This document shows, piece after piece, positions 53,203 through 62,545 of a DNA stretch of 64,000 nucleotides; position 1 is the first letter of the stretch; each line of letters starts with the position of its first letter. The notes beneath the pieces are model-generated. The model worked only from the letters and a program-made list of their open reading frames with translations, had not been told where the DNA came from and searched no databases. The position numbers were made by a program, and so were the translations under genes. The DNA comes from Janibacter sp. A1S7 (lineage in GTDB: Bacteria > Actinomycetota > Actinomycetes > Actinomycetales > Dermatophilaceae). The stretch spans positions 3,224,001-3,288,000 of the forward strand of contig NZ_CP144913.1 of the NCBI RefSeq assembly GCF_037198315.1. The letters run 5' to 3'.

Positions 53203-53649
53203 TCAGCCCGCGACGACGTCGAGGGAGACCGTGGCCTGCACCTCGGGGTGCAGCCGGACCAGGGCCTGGGCCGGGCCGACGTTCTTGATCGGCGTCGGGA
53301 TCTCGATCGTGCGACGGTCGATCTCCGGGCCACCGCCGGCCCGGATCGCCTCGGCGATCTCGCGGCTGGTGACGGCGCCGAAGAGGCGGCCGGAGTCGCC
53401 CGCGTGGGCGGCGACGGTGACCTGCTGGGACTCGAGGTTGCCCTTGATGGAGGTGGCCTCCTCCAAGGACTGCACGGCCCGTGCTGCACGACCGGCGGCG
53501 ATGGCGTCGACCTGCTTCTGCGCCCCCTTCGTCCACTGCGTGGCCAGACCACGACGGTAGAGGAAGTTGCGGGCGTAACCCGGCTTGACGTCGACGACGT
53601 CACCGGCGGTACCGAGGCCGGACACCTCGTGGGTCAGGATGACCTTCAT
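53203..53649 (-). CDS. rplI: 50S ribosomal protein L9
   Basis: 148 residues, standard length: N-terminal rRNA-binding domain [30 protein letters not shown], the long connecting helix, and the C-terminal domain ending VSLDVVAG. It is the last gene of the rpsF-ssb-rpsR-rplI operon; 30 bp after rpsR. Confidence 0.98.
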   Translation of the reverse strand: MKVILTHEVSGLGTAGDVVDVKPGYARNFLYRRGLATQWTKGAQKQVDAIAAGRAARAVQSLEEATSIKGNLESQQVTVAAHAGDSGRLFGAVTSREIAEAIRAGGGPEIDRRTIEIPTPIKNVGPAQALVRLHPEVQATVSLDVVAG

Positions 53650-53679
53650 GTTCTGCTCCTGGTTCTTCTCGGCCGCGGA

Positions 53680-53916
53680 TCAGCGGTTGGACGAGGAGTA
53701 GGGCAGCAGCGCCATCTCCCGGGCGTTCTTCACAGCGGTCGCGATGCGGCGCTGCTCCTGGACGGAGACGCCGGTGACGCGACGGGCGCGGATCTTGCCG
53801 CGGTCCGAGACGAACTTGCGCAGCAGGTTCGCGTCCTTGTAGTCGATGTTCTCGACCTTCGCCGCCTTCAGCGGGTTGGCCTTCTTCTTGGGCTTGCGCA
53901 CAACGGGCTTGGCCAT
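53680..53916 (-). CDS. rpsR: 30S ribosomal protein S18
   Basis: 78 residues with basic N-terminal extension [16 protein letters not shown] and the S18 core ([46 protein letters not shown]). It lacks Cys zinc ligands (C- form). Located between ssb and rplI. Confidence 0.98.
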   Translation of the reverse strand: MAKPVVRKPKKKANPLKAAKVENIDYKDANLLRKFVSDRGKIRARRVTGVSVQEQRRIATAVKNAREMALLPYSSSNR

Positions 53917-54013
53917 CGTGGTGCTCTCCTTCGTGTTTCACGAGAGCCCGAGGGTGGTCCTCGGGATGGGGATGTGTGTCAGTGCCCGGGCGAACCGGGC
54001 GGTGAGAGATCGA

Positions 54014-54604
54014 TCAGAAGGGCGGCTCGTCGTAGCTGGGCGCGTTGCCCCAGCCACCACCGCCCTGCTGGCCACCGGCGGGCTGACCGCCGAAGCCGGG
54101 CTGCGGCTGGCCGCCACCCTGCTGGCCACCGGTCGCCCAGGGGTCGGACTGCTGGCCGCCGAAGCCACCGCCGGAGCCGCCGCCCTGGGGGGCGCCTCCG
54201 CCCCAGCCGCCGCCCTGGCCGCCCTGGCCCCCGCCGCGCTGGGTCTTGGTCACCTTGGCGGTGGCGTAACGCAGCGACGGACCGACCTCGTCGGCCTGCA
54301 TCTCCATGACGGTGCGCTTCTGCCCGGTCTCCTTGTCCTCCCAGGAGCGGGAGACGAGGCGGCCGGTGACGACGACGCGCGCGCCACGGGTCAGCGACTC
54401 GGCAGCGTTCTCCGCAGCCTCGCGCCACACGGAGCAGCGCATGAAGAGCGTCTCCGCGTCCTTCCACTCGTTGGTCTGACGGTCGAAGGTGCGCGGGGTG
54501 GAGGCAACGGTGAAGTTGGCCACGGCCGCGCCGCTCGGGGTGAACCGCAGTTCCGGGTCAGCCGTGAGGTTTCCGACGACGGTGATGGGGGTCTCGCCTG
54601 CCAT
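54014..54604 (-). CDS. ssb: single-stranded DNA-binding protein
   Basis: 196 residues: N-terminal OB fold ([22 protein letters not shown], residues 4-110), a Gly/Gln/Pro-rich tail with repeated GGG and QPQPG-type units, and the acidic tip DEPPF that binds partner repair and replication proteins. Located in the ribosomal operon between rpsF and rpsR, as in most actinobacteria. Confidence 0.97.
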   Translation of the reverse strand: MAGETPITVVGNLTADPELRFTPSGAAVANFTVASTPRTFDRQTNEWKDAETLFMRCSVWREAAENAAESLTRGARVVVTGRLVSRSWEDKETGQKRTVMEMQADEVGPSLRYATAKVTKTQRGGGQGGQGGGWGGGAPQGGGSGGGFGGQQSDPWATGGQQGGGQPQPGFGGQPAGGQQGGGGWGNAPSYDEPPF

Positions 54605-54674
54605 GGGTTTCCTTCTCGATCGGTGATCGTCTCAGGTGAGGCCGTCAGCAACTGCCGACGACCAGGGGGACGCC

Positions 54675-54962
54675 TCAGGCGCCGACGCGCATGATCTTGC
54701 TGCGCAGGACCTGCTCGGAGAGGCCGAGCTGACGCTCCAGCTCCTTGTTCGTCTCCGGCGTGCACGTCATCTCGGCGACGGCGTAGAGGCCCTCGGCCTT
54801 CTTGTTGATCTCGTACGCGAGACGGCGGCGGCCCCAGTGGTCGACCTTCTCCACGGTGCCACCGTCCTTGGTGACGACGGTGAGGAACTTCTCGAACAGC
54901 GGCTGGACGGCCCGCTCGTCGTTCTCCGGGTCGAAGATGACCATGAGTTCGTACTGACGCAT
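54675..54962 (-). CDS. rpsF: 30S ribosomal protein S6
   Basis: 95 residues, typical: [44 protein letters not shown]. First gene of the operon; the 160 bp upstream contains the promoter and a CGAAGGG word at 55084-55090 (minus orientation). Confidence 0.98.
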   Translation of the reverse strand: MRQYELMVIFDPENDERAVQPLFEKFLTVVTKDGGTVEKVDHWGRRRLAYEINKKAEGLYAVAEMTCTPETNKELERQLGLSEQVLRSKIMRVGA

Positions 54963-55122
54963 GCTGATAACCCGCCTCCTTCGGTCTGTGCGGTCACGGT
55001 CTCTCCGTGACAGGAGGGTCTGTGCATCTGCACCCGACCGTCGGACGACATGTCGGGGACGGTTTCAGGGTATCGGCTGCACTCCCTTCGCACCAAAGCG
55101 TGCCCGAGGGTGGCCGGCGGGG

Positions 55123-56448
55123 TCAGGACCGCGCCGGCTCCTGTGGACGGGACGCCGGCGCGAAGGGGGCCTGTGGACGGGCTACCGGGTTGTCCACCGG
55201 CGTGTACCAGACGCTCCACAGCAGGAAGCCCCAGGCGATGGCCCGACCGAGTACGACGACCGCGTACCACTGCGCGGGCAGGCCGACGTCCGGGTCCGAC
55301 ATACCACCGATGTAGACCCAGAGCGCAGTGGCGTGGACGGCCTCGACCGCGACGAACCCCAGGTGCGTCCGCCACGAGACGCCGGCAAGGATCGCCAGCG
55401 GCAGGACCCACAGGGCCGCCTGGACCGGGACCGCGGTGCCGGTGAGGGCGACCACCGGGACGGCGAAGGCCGCCACCTGCGCCCACGTGGCCGGACGCCA
55501 GGCCCGTCGGGCCATCACGACCGCTCCTGCGGCCGCCCCGAGCCACCCGAGGAGTGCCACGACCTGCACCGTCCGCCCGGGGAGTGCGTGGCCCACCAGT
55601 CCCGGGATCCTCAGCACGGATCCGTAGCCGGCGCTCTCGTCCCACCACGAGATGAGCGGTCCGGTGACGACCTCCGGAGCGAGGACGAGCAGCACGATCC
55701 CGACCCCCGCCGCCGTGCCGAGTGCGATGGCCACGGTGCGCACCGCCGCCTCACGGCACCCGAGGCGTCGGGAGGAGATGAGCAGGGCGAGCAGGACGAT
55801 GCCGACCCACGCATGACCCGTCAGGGCCAGACCGAGCAGCACGCCCGCCGTGGTCGGCCGGCGCAGACTGTGCGCGAGCACGGCCGCCAGGACCAGCACC
55901 ACGACCACGGGGTCCGCGGACAGCAGCGCCGCGACGACGTAGACCGGCGACAGCGCCAGCTGGGTCGCCAGGTCGAGGCGCTGCGGCCGCGTCCGGGCCA
56001 CGCACCACACCCCGACCACCACACAGAGGGTGATGAGCACCGTCCACATGACGAAGTACCACCGGGTCGCCTCGAGCCACCCGGAGTCCGCCGGGACGAA
56101 GCCACCCAGCAGGGCCATCAGCCCCGACAGCAGCGGCATCTGGGTCGGCTCCTGACCGGAGGTGAACCACCCGGCCAGACCCGCGTCGAGGCCGGCCAGC
56201 TGGTACTGCGCCGGCAGGTCCGAAAAACATCCCCGCCAGAACTGCTCGTCACCGTTCCACCCGTTGGCCACGCAGTGGCCCTGACGCAGGACCGCCGCAG
56301 CCATGGGCACCAGGACCATGGCGACGATCATGGGTACGAGGTGGCGCGGCGATCGTTGCCGGCCCGCGACCCGACGCCCGAGCCGGCCGCCGATGACGGC
56401 GCTGGCGTCCTGCGGGAGCAGGTCACCGGGCACGGACTCCTTGGGCAC
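55123..56448 (-). CDS. polytopic membrane glycosyltransferase-like protein (GT-C/GT87 type)
   Basis: 441 residues with about ten hydrophobic helices, a GWNGDEQFWRGCFSDLPAQY loop after TM1 and no soluble catalytic domain, the look of mannosyltransferase-type GT-C proteins (DUF2029). These use polyprenol-linked sugars for wall glycolipids. GTG 56448 shares one base with the TAG stop of the PBP gene (TAGTG), so the two are coupled. Confidence 0.72.
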   Translation of the reverse strand: MPKESVPGDLLPQDASAVIGGRLGRRVAGRQRSPRHLVPMIVAMVLVPMAAAVLRQGHCVANGWNGDEQFWRGCFSDLPAQYQLAGLDAGLAGWFTSGQEPTQMPLLSGLMALLGGFVPADSGWLEATRWYFVMWTVLITLCVVVGVWCVARTRPQRLDLATQLALSPVYVVAALLSADPVVVVLVLAAVLAHSLRRPTTAGVLLGLALTGHAWVGIVLLALLISSRRLGCREAAVRTVAIALGTAAGVGIVLLVLAPEVVTGPLISWWDESAGYGSVLRIPGLVGHALPGRTVQVVALLGWLGAAAGAVVMARRAWRPATWAQVAAFAVPVVALTGTAVPVQAALWVLPLAILAGVSWRTHLGFVAVEAVHATALWVYIGGMSDPDVGLPAQWYAVVVLGRAIAWGFLLWSVWYTPVDNPVARPQAPFAPASRPQEPARS

Positions 56449-58826
56449 TATCCGGGCCCGTCCTCACGACCGTTCGTCCCCCCGCCCGGCTGCGGCGGGA
56501 GGGTGATCGTCGGGTCCGGCTTCGTGGTCGTCGTCGACGTCGGTGACGGCGGGGACGGCGGGGACGGCGGCGGGGAGGACGTGGTCGGGCTCGGTGGCGT
56601 GGTCGAGGAGGTCGACGAACTCGTCGGGCTGCTCGAGGACGAGCTCGACGACGAGCTGGACGAGCTCGACGAGGACGAGCTGGACGAGCTCGACGTGGAC
56701 CGGCTGCTCGTCGTGGGCTCCGGCTCCTGCGTGGCCGTCGGCTCCGGCGGCGGCGGTGGTGGTGTGTACGGCGCCGGCGCATCGGAGGGAAGGTCATGCG
56801 GCCGGGCCTTGACGTTGCCGGGTGGCGGCAGCTGCTTGACCGGCTCACCCCGGAGGGCACCGATCATGTAGTCGGTCCAGATCTGCGCCGGCACGGTGCC
56901 GCCGGTGATCTCGGCGAAACCACCGATGTTCGTCAGCTCGTTCTTCTTGACGAGGGTGCCGTCGCCCTTGTACATGCCGACGGCCGTGGCCAGCTGACCC
57001 GGCGTGAATCCGTCGAACCAGGCCGCGTAGTTGTTGGAGGTCGTCCCCGTCTTGCCCCCGACGGGCCGTCCGAGGTCGGCGACCGTCGGATAGCCGGTGC
57101 CGCCGGGGTCGTCGACGCGGCTCATCCCGTGGATCGCGTCGCGGGCGACGTCCTGGGGGAAGACCCGACGCACGTTCGGCGTGGCCTCGTAGTCCATCGA
57201 ACGGTCGCCCGTGCCCGTGACCGACGCGATGTAGTACGGATCGGCGCGCATCCCCTCCGCCGAGATCGTCGCGTAGGCATTCGCCATGTCGATCACCCGG
57301 ACGGCGTCGGTACCGAAGACGTTGGTCGGGTCGGTGTTCAGCGGGACCTGCTTCTCACCGACCCACGACTTGACACCCGCCTCCTTGGCCGCCTGCGCAG
57401 TGGCCTTCGGGGTCGCGGCGAGGTTGAGCTGGGCGTAGTAGGTGTTGATCGACTTCTGCGTGGCCGTGCGCATGTCCACGGGGCCGTAGGAGACGCTGCC
57501 GTAGTTGACGACACCGCCCTGCTCCTGGATGTCGGTGGCGCCCGGGCCGTCGTAGATGAAGGCGTCGTCGTAGAAGGGACTCTTCCCGCTGTACATGGTC
57601 GACAGCGGGAAGCCGTCGCGCAGCGCGGCGATCATGGTGAAGGGCTTCATCGTCGAGCCGGCCTGCATCTTGCCGTCCGTGGCGGCGTTGAAGTAGCCGA
57701 ACGTGCCCTCTCCGAACCTCGGGCCGCCGTACATCGCGCGGACGGCCCCGTCCCCGGGCTCCACCGAGGCCAGTCCGATGTGCAGGTCGGACGTGCGGTC
57801 ACCGGTCGGGCGGTTCGACTCGACCGCCTTGGCCGCGGACTCCTGGGCCTCCTTGTCGATGGTCGTGACGATCTTGAAGCCACCACGGTCGATCTGGGCG
57901 TCGGTCAGGTCGAGCTCCCGTCGCAGCTCGGCGCGCACCTCCTCGGTGATGAACCCGATGTCGTCGTCGCGTGCCTTGGAGCGGTCGGGAGTCGTCGTCT
58001 CGGGGAAGGTCGCGTCCTGCCGTTCGGCGGCGGTCATCCAGCCTTCGTCGACCATCCCGTCCAGCACGTAGTTCCACCGGTCCTGGACCCGCTCCGTCTG
58101 CTCCTCGCCGAGGGCGGGGTCATAGAGGGACGGCGCGTTGACGACGCTGGCCAGCAGGGCGCCCTCGGACGGGGTCAGGTCCTCCACGTCCTTGTCGAAG
58201 TAGGCCTCGGAGGCGGTCTGGATGCCGTCCGCGCCACGTCCGAAGTAGATCGTGTTGAGGTAGTTCTCCAGGATCTGGTCCTTGCTCAGCTCGCCGTCGA
58301 TCTTGACGGAGATGAGGATCTCCTTGAACTTGCGCACATAGGTCTGGTCCTGGGTGAGGAAGTAGTTCTTCACGTACTGCTGGGTGATCGTCGACCCACC
58401 GCCGCGGTCGTCGCCGAAGAGCACGCCGCTCACGGCGCGGGCGATACCCGTGGGCGAGATGCCGCTGTTGTCGTAGAAGCTGCGGTCCTCGGCGGCGATG
58501 AACGCGTGCTGGACCTCCTTGGGCACCTCGTCCAGGTCGACCGACTCGCGGTTGACCTCGGCGATCCGGTCCATCTCGGTCTCGCCGTCGGAGTAGTAGA
58601 GGACCGAGGCCTGCGCGACCGCCTGGTCGTTCGGCTTCGGGATGTCGATGACCATGTACGCGATGACGAGACCGGCCACCCCCAGGGCCACGAGGGCCGC
58701 GAACGCCAGGAGAAGGGTGCGCAGGATGCGTCGTCCTCCGCCGCGGCCACGCCCGGAGCCCCGGCGTCCGCGCTGGGCGGCGCGGCGCCGACGCGCGTCG
58801 GCGCGGGTGCGGTGGTGATCGGCCAT
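56448..58826 (-). CDS. bifunctional class A penicillin-binding protein
   Basis: 792 residues: Arg-rich cytosolic N-terminus, one membrane helix (about 35-60), glycosyltransferase domain with catalytic E113 in AAEDRSFYDNSGIS and GGSTITQQYVKN, then transpeptidase domain with SxxK in GSTMKPF (Ser near residue 390) and KTGTTSNN (near 590). A low-complexity tail (from about 690) has a proline block, a run of more than 20 serines and Thr/Pro repeats. It polymerises and cross-links peptidoglycan. ATG 58826 is divergent from padR. Confidence 0.95.
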   Translation of the reverse strand: MADHHRTRADARRRRAAQRGRRGSGRGRGGGRRILRTLLLAFAALVALGVAGLVIAYMVIDIPKPNDQAVAQASVLYYSDGETEMDRIAEVNRESVDLDEVPKEVQHAFIAAEDRSFYDNSGISPTGIARAVSGVLFGDDRGGGSTITQQYVKNYFLTQDQTYVRKFKEILISVKIDGELSKDQILENYLNTIYFGRGADGIQTASEAYFDKDVEDLTPSEGALLASVVNAPSLYDPALGEEQTERVQDRWNYVLDGMVDEGWMTAAERQDATFPETTTPDRSKARDDDIGFITEEVRAELRRELDLTDAQIDRGGFKIVTTIDKEAQESAAKAVESNRPTGDRTSDLHIGLASVEPGDGAVRAMYGGPRFGEGTFGYFNAATDGKMQAGSTMKPFTMIAALRDGFPLSTMYSGKSPFYDDAFIYDGPGATDIQEQGGVVNYGSVSYGPVDMRTATQKSINTYYAQLNLAATPKATAQAAKEAGVKSWVGEKQVPLNTDPTNVFGTDAVRVIDMANAYATISAEGMRADPYYIASVTGTGDRSMDYEATPNVRRVFPQDVARDAIHGMSRVDDPGGTGYPTVADLGRPVGGKTGTTSNNYAAWFDGFTPGQLATAVGMYKGDGTLVKKNELTNIGGFAEITGGTVPAQIWTDYMIGALRGEPVKQLPPPGNVKARPHDLPSDAPAPYTPPPPPPEPTATQEPEPTTSSRSTSSSSSSSSSSSSSSSSSSSSSSPTSSSTSSTTPPSPTTSSPPPSPPSPPSPTSTTTTKPDPTITLPPQPGGGTNGREDGPG

Positions 58827-58891
58827 GGAGACACCTCGGAGGAGCGAAGGGGGCGGTCGTGCGCACCCCAGTATGAACGGTGATCGAGCGA

Positions 58892-58932
58892 CGCATGTAC
58901 TCGTGCCCGACATATCCATTCGATACATCGCG
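58892..58932. promoter_or_regulatory. possible PadR operator between PBP and padR
   Basis: CGCATGTA at 58892-58899 and TACATCGCG at 58924-58932 form an imperfect interrupted inverted repeat with ATGTA/TACAT cores, as in known PadR sites. It lies in the 120-bp divergent promoter region. Tentative. Confidence 0.35.
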
Positions 58933-58946
58933 TAGGATGCTCTCTC

Positions 58947-59564
58947 GTGCGCCGCCGAGAAATGCTCGAGTTCGCCGTGCTGGGCCTGCTCCACGAGAGC
59001 CCGCTGCACGGCTACGAGCTCCGCCGACGCCTCAACTCCCGACTCGGTCCCTTCCGTGCCCTCTCCTTCGGCACCCTCTACCCCTGCCTGGCCGGGCTCC
59101 AGGGCAGAGGTCTCGTCAGTGGCGAGCACGACGAGGCCACCACCGGCCGGCGTCAGCGGATCACGTACACGCTCACCGACGAGGGCCGTGCGGTCTTCGC
59201 CGCCATCGCCGACCGCAGCGACCCGGGCAGCTGGGAGGACGACGCCTTCGACGTCCGGGTGGCCTTCTTCGCCCGGACCGAGCGCGAGGTCCGGCTGCGC
59301 ATCCTCGAGGGCCGGCGCGCCCGGCTGGCCGAGAGGCTGGCCGCCATGCGCAGCGACCACCCGGTCGGCGAGCGCGCGGACCGCTGGACCGACGCCCTTC
59401 GCACCCACGGTGAGGACTCGACCGAGCGCGCCCTGGCCTGGATCGAGGACCTCATCGAGACGGAGCGGCAGGCTCCCCGGGTGCGCCCGGGCAGCCTGAC
59501 CGACCCCGGCCACCCCGCTTTCAACCCACCACGGACCCAGCCCCCCACCAAGGAGAACCCATGA
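58947..59564 (+). CDS. PadR-family transcriptional regulator
   Basis: 205 residues: winged helix at residues 5-85 ([56 protein letters not shown]) and a Vir_act_alpha_C helical domain with dimerisation coiled coil. GTG 58947. The stop overlaps ino1 (ATGA), a conserved actinobacterial pairing, so it likely controls ino1 and itself. Confidence 0.92.
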   Translation: MRRREMLEFAVLGLLHESPLHGYELRRRLNSRLGPFRALSFGTLYPCLAGLQGRGLVSGEHDEATTGRRQRITYTLTDEGRAVFAAIADRSDPGSWEDDAFDVRVAFFARTEREVRLRILEGRRARLAERLAAMRSDHPVGERADRWTDALRTHGEDSTERALAWIEDLIETERQAPRVRPGSLTDPGHPAFNPPRTQPPTKENP

Positions 59565-60652
59565 GTTCCATCCGCGTCGGCATCGTCGGTGTCGGCAACT
59601 GCGCCAGTTCACTCGTGCAGGGCGTCGAGTACTACCGCGATGCCGCTGCCGGCGACACGATCCCCGGCCTGATGCACGTGACCTTCGGTGACTACCACGT
59701 GTCCGACGTGCAGTTCGTCACGGCCTTCGACGTCGACGACAAGAAGGTCGGCAAGGACCTGTCCGAGGCGATCAACGCCTCGGAGAACAACACCATCAAG
59801 ATCTGCGACGTCCCCACCACGGGCGTCGAGGTGCAGCGCGGCCACACCCTCGACGGGATCGGCAAGTACTACGCGGAGACCATCGACGAGTCCCCCGCCG
59901 CCCCTGTCGACGTCGTGCAGGCGCTCAGGGACGCCGAGGTCGACGTGCTCGTCTCCTACCTCCCGGTGGGGTCGGAGGAGGCCGACAAGTTCTACGCGCA
60001 GTGCGCCATCGACGCCGGAGTCGCCTTCGTCAACGCCCTGCCGGTCTTCATCGCCTCCGACCCGGAGTGGGCCAGGAAGTTCCAGGACGCTGGTGTGCCG
60101 ATCATCGGTGACGACATCAAGAGCCAGGTCGGCGCCACGATCACCCACCGCGTCATGGCCAAGCTCTTCGAGCAGCGCGGCGTCGCCCTCGACCGCACGT
60201 ACCAGCTCAACGTCGGCGGCAACATGGACTTCAAGAACATGCTCGAGCGCGAGCGCCTGGAGTCGAAGAAGGTCTCCAAGACCCAGGCCGTCACCTCCAA
60301 CCTCGAAGGGTCGCTCGCCGGCAAGAAGGACGACCGCAACGTCCACATCGGCCCCTCGGACTACGTCGCCTGGCTCGACGACCGCAAGTGGGCCTACGTC
60401 CGCCTGGAGGGTCGCGCCTTCGGCGACGCCCCGATCAACCTCGAGTACAAGCTCGAGGTCTGGGACTCCCCCAACAGCGCAGGCATCATCATCGACGCCA
60501 TCCGGGCGGCCAAGATCGCCAAGGACCGCGGTATCGGCGGCGCCCTGCTGTCGGCGAGCTCCTACCTGATGAAGTCGCCGCCCGAGCAGCGCGAGGACAC
60601 CGAGGGCCGCCGCCGCCTGGAGGCCTTCATCGCCGGCGACGAGCCCCGCTGA
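59561..60652 (+). CDS. ino1: inositol-3-phosphate synthase
   Basis: 363 residues, the short actinobacterial form. [16 protein letters not shown] is the NAD site; [14 protein letters not shown] and [11 protein letters not shown] are signature motifs. It makes inositol-3-phosphate from glucose-6-phosphate for phosphatidylinositol and mycothiol. It overlaps padR by 4 nt. The window therefore codes for both synthesis and breakdown of inositol. Confidence 0.97.
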   Translation: MSSIRVGIVGVGNCASSLVQGVEYYRDAAAGDTIPGLMHVTFGDYHVSDVQFVTAFDVDDKKVGKDLSEAINASENNTIKICDVPTTGVEVQRGHTLDGIGKYYAETIDESPAAPVDVVQALRDAEVDVLVSYLPVGSEEADKFYAQCAIDAGVAFVNALPVFIASDPEWARKFQDAGVPIIGDDIKSQVGATITHRVMAKLFEQRGVALDRTYQLNVGGNMDFKNMLERERLESKKVSKTQAVTSNLEGSLAGKKDDRNVHIGPSDYVAWLDDRKWAYVRLEGRAFGDAPINLEYKLEVWDSPNSAGIIIDAIRAAKIAKDRGIGGALLSASSYLMKSPPEQREDTEGRRRLEAFIAGDEPR

Positions 60653-60761
60653 GCTCACCGTGGCGAAGGGGGTCGGTCCGGTGCGTCCGGGCCGACCCGG
60701 GCCACTGCTGCGCGGAGCGGTCGATGGGACAAGTCACAGTCGTTTTCGTACAGTTGGGCGC

Positions 60762-61892
60762 ATGACCGCGTTGAGCAGGGGACGGCCACACCGCACGTCG
60801 ACCAGAGGTGTGGTGAGCGCGGCCTCCGCGGCCGCGCTCGTGCTGTCCGGGCCGGCGTTCGCGACGCCCGCCCACGCCGAGGACGAGCTGCCGGTCCTCG
60901 GGCAGGTGAAGGCGGTCTCGTACGACGACACGCCGGAGACCACCCTCGACGTGCTCATCAGCGTCCACGGAGTGCGCCGTGTCGATGGCGCGACCATGGT
61001 CTACTACTCCGCCGGCTACACCCCCGAGTCGACTCCGGGCTCCGACCGGCAGACGCTGACCCACGCCTTCGGGTTCGAGTCGACGATCTCTCCTCTCCAC
61101 GGGCGCGGAGAGAGGTTCGGCGACGTCGCCGTCCTCGACGTGCAGAGCGGGAAGGCCTACACGACCCTCTACAGCGGGGCGGACATGAGCGATCTCGGCG
61201 CCTCCGACTGCGTCTGCTTGTCCTGGACCAGTGCCCTCCCGGACGAGCCGGAGCCGGGCACGGCCTACGTCGGCGCGGCGGCCGTGCCGCCGATCCCTGA
61301 CGACGTGGATCACGTCTCGCTCCGGGTACTCGGGCACTTCGTCACGAACGTGCCGGTCGAGGACGGGCCGATGCAGCCGGAGATCGAGCCGGAGGAGCCG
61401 ATCGCCGTCGGGATGGGGTGGCCCGAGGTCGACACCGAAGCGATCGACGCCGTCGCTGACCCCGCGCAGTTCGTGCTGCCGCTGACCACCCACTCGGTGA
61501 CCGAGGACTCCGCGATCAGCGAGCGCGAGGGTGCGGACTCCCGCTCGCTCGATTTGTCCGCCGACGTCCTCTTCGCCTTCGACAAGGCAAGTCTGACGGG
61601 CAAGGCCAAGCAGGAGATCCGCACCGCGGCCGACCGGATCAAGGAGACCGACGTCAGCGGCACCATCACGGTCACCGGCCACACCGACTCCGAAGGCGCC
61701 GAGGACTACAACCAGAAGCTGTCGGAACGGCGCGCCGAGTCGGTGGCCAAGGCCCTCACGCCGATGCTCCCCTCCGGGGTCAAGCTGACCACCGAGGGCA
61801 AGGGCGAGAGCGAGCCCATCGCCAGCAACGAGACCGACGCGGGAATGGACCTCAACCGTCGTGTGACGATCACCCTCCCGGAAGCCACGTGA
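60762..61892 (+). CDS. secreted OmpA-domain protein, copy 2
   Basis: 376 residues: signal peptide (residues 1-39, cleavage after AHA), a 210-residue N-terminal domain of unknown family containing a Cys pair (SDCVCL), and an OmpA_C domain (DVLFAFDKASLTGKAK, VTGHTDSEGAEDYN, LSERRAESVAKAL, LNRRVTI). ATG 60762 is chosen since the upstream extension crosses non-coding sequence with a CGAAGGGGG word. Paralogous in its C-terminal domain to copy 1; joined to a lipoprotein gene by overlap. Confidence 0.88.
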   Translation: MTALSRGRPHRTSTRGVVSAASAAALVLSGPAFATPAHAEDELPVLGQVKAVSYDDTPETTLDVLISVHGVRRVDGATMVYYSAGYTPESTPGSDRQTLTHAFGFESTISPLHGRGERFGDVAVLDVQSGKAYTTLYSGADMSDLGASDCVCLSWTSALPDEPEPGTAYVGAAAVPPIPDDVDHVSLRVLGHFVTNVPVEDGPMQPEIEPEEPIAVGMGWPEVDTEAIDAVADPAQFVLPLTTHSVTEDSAISEREGADSRSLDLSADVLFAFDKASLTGKAKQEIRTAADRIKETDVSGTITVTGHTDSEGAEDYNQKLSERRAESVAKALTPMLPSGVKLTTEGKGESEPIASNETDAGMDLNRRVTITLPEAT

Positions 61893-62506
61893 TGACCCGT
61901 ACCACCACACTCGCCGCCGCTGCTGCGGCCACCCTCGTCGCCGTGACCGTGTCGGCCTGCACCGGCGACTCCTCGACCGACCCCACCAGCAGCTCGAGCG
62001 ACACCAACTCCAGCCAGAGCGACAGCTCCTCGGCCACTCCCGTGGACCGCAGCGATGCGGTGTTCGACGCGTACGACGGGACGACGGTCCTCGGCTCGAC
62101 CACCGGCACGGTCAATCTCGGCGTCGGTTCCGGCGACCCTGAGGTCGCAGGCGAGGAGGTCACCTTCGAGGTCACCGGCGTCACCGCCTCGCAGGAGGCG
62201 ACCGTTCTGCACTACCAGCTCGTCGCGGACGAGAGGGTCGACTTCAGGGTCAGGGGCGAGTTCTGGGAGCAGCAGCCCTCCCTGCGGGTCCCCGGCTCGG
62301 ACGAACGCATGCAGTCGGTGACCGCTGCCCTCCCCCCGCACGGCAGCGACAAGGGGTTGGAGGTCTGCGCCTGCACGGCGATCTACACCACCTTGACCGA
62401 ACCCCAGCCGCAGGAGGTCGTCTACCCACCCCTGCCCGAGGGCACGAAGAAGATCGACGTCATCCTCCAGGAGCTCGATCCGGTGACCGTTCCGGTCACC
62501 CGGTAG
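61892..62506 (+). CDS. lipoprotein paired with OmpA-domain protein, copy 2
   Basis: 204 residues, lipobox VSAC near residue 22, Ser/Thr/Asp-rich linker to about 52, then a beta-rich domain with CACTAIYTTL near residue 155. ATG 61892 overlaps the OmpA gene stop (TGATG); GTG 61889 is the alternative. Layout parallels copy 1 (lipoprotein plus OmpA partner), although the globular domain differs. Confidence 0.82.
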   Translation: MTRTTTLAAAAAATLVAVTVSACTGDSSTDPTSSSSDTNSSQSDSSSATPVDRSDAVFDAYDGTTVLGSTTGTVNLGVGSGDPEVAGEEVTFEVTGVTASQEATVLHYQLVADERVDFRVRGEFWEQQPSLRVPGSDERMQSVTAALPPHGSDKGLEVCACTAIYTTLTEPQPQEVVYPPLPEGTKKIDVILQELDPVTVPVTR

Positions 62507-62514
62507 GACGCACG

Positions 62515-62545
62515 GGCCTCATCCCGCCAGGGCGGGCTCGAGGCC
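62515..62545. terminator. hairpin at convergent gene ends
   Basis: GGCCTC/GAGGCC outer and CCCGCC/GGCGGG inner arms form a stem with small internal loops, 9 bp after the lipoprotein stop and overlapping the last codons of the TadG-like gene. Confidence 0.45.

Noticed and set aside
56590..56720. Tandem repeat region with GAGCTCGAC units
   Set aside because: It encodes the serine-rich tail of the PBP in frame, so it is low-complexity coding sequence and not an independent repeat element.
56796..58883. 695-codon plus-strand frame opposite the PBP
   Set aside because: Shadow frame; the minus strand has complete PBP motifs.
10111..60672. CGAAGGG as a KOPS-like FtsK-orienting sequence
   Set aside because: It resembles KOPS/SRS motifs (GGGNAGGG, GAGAAGGG), but my counts are about equal on the two strands (roughly 24 and 28), whereas KOPS must be strongly strand-biased within a replichore.
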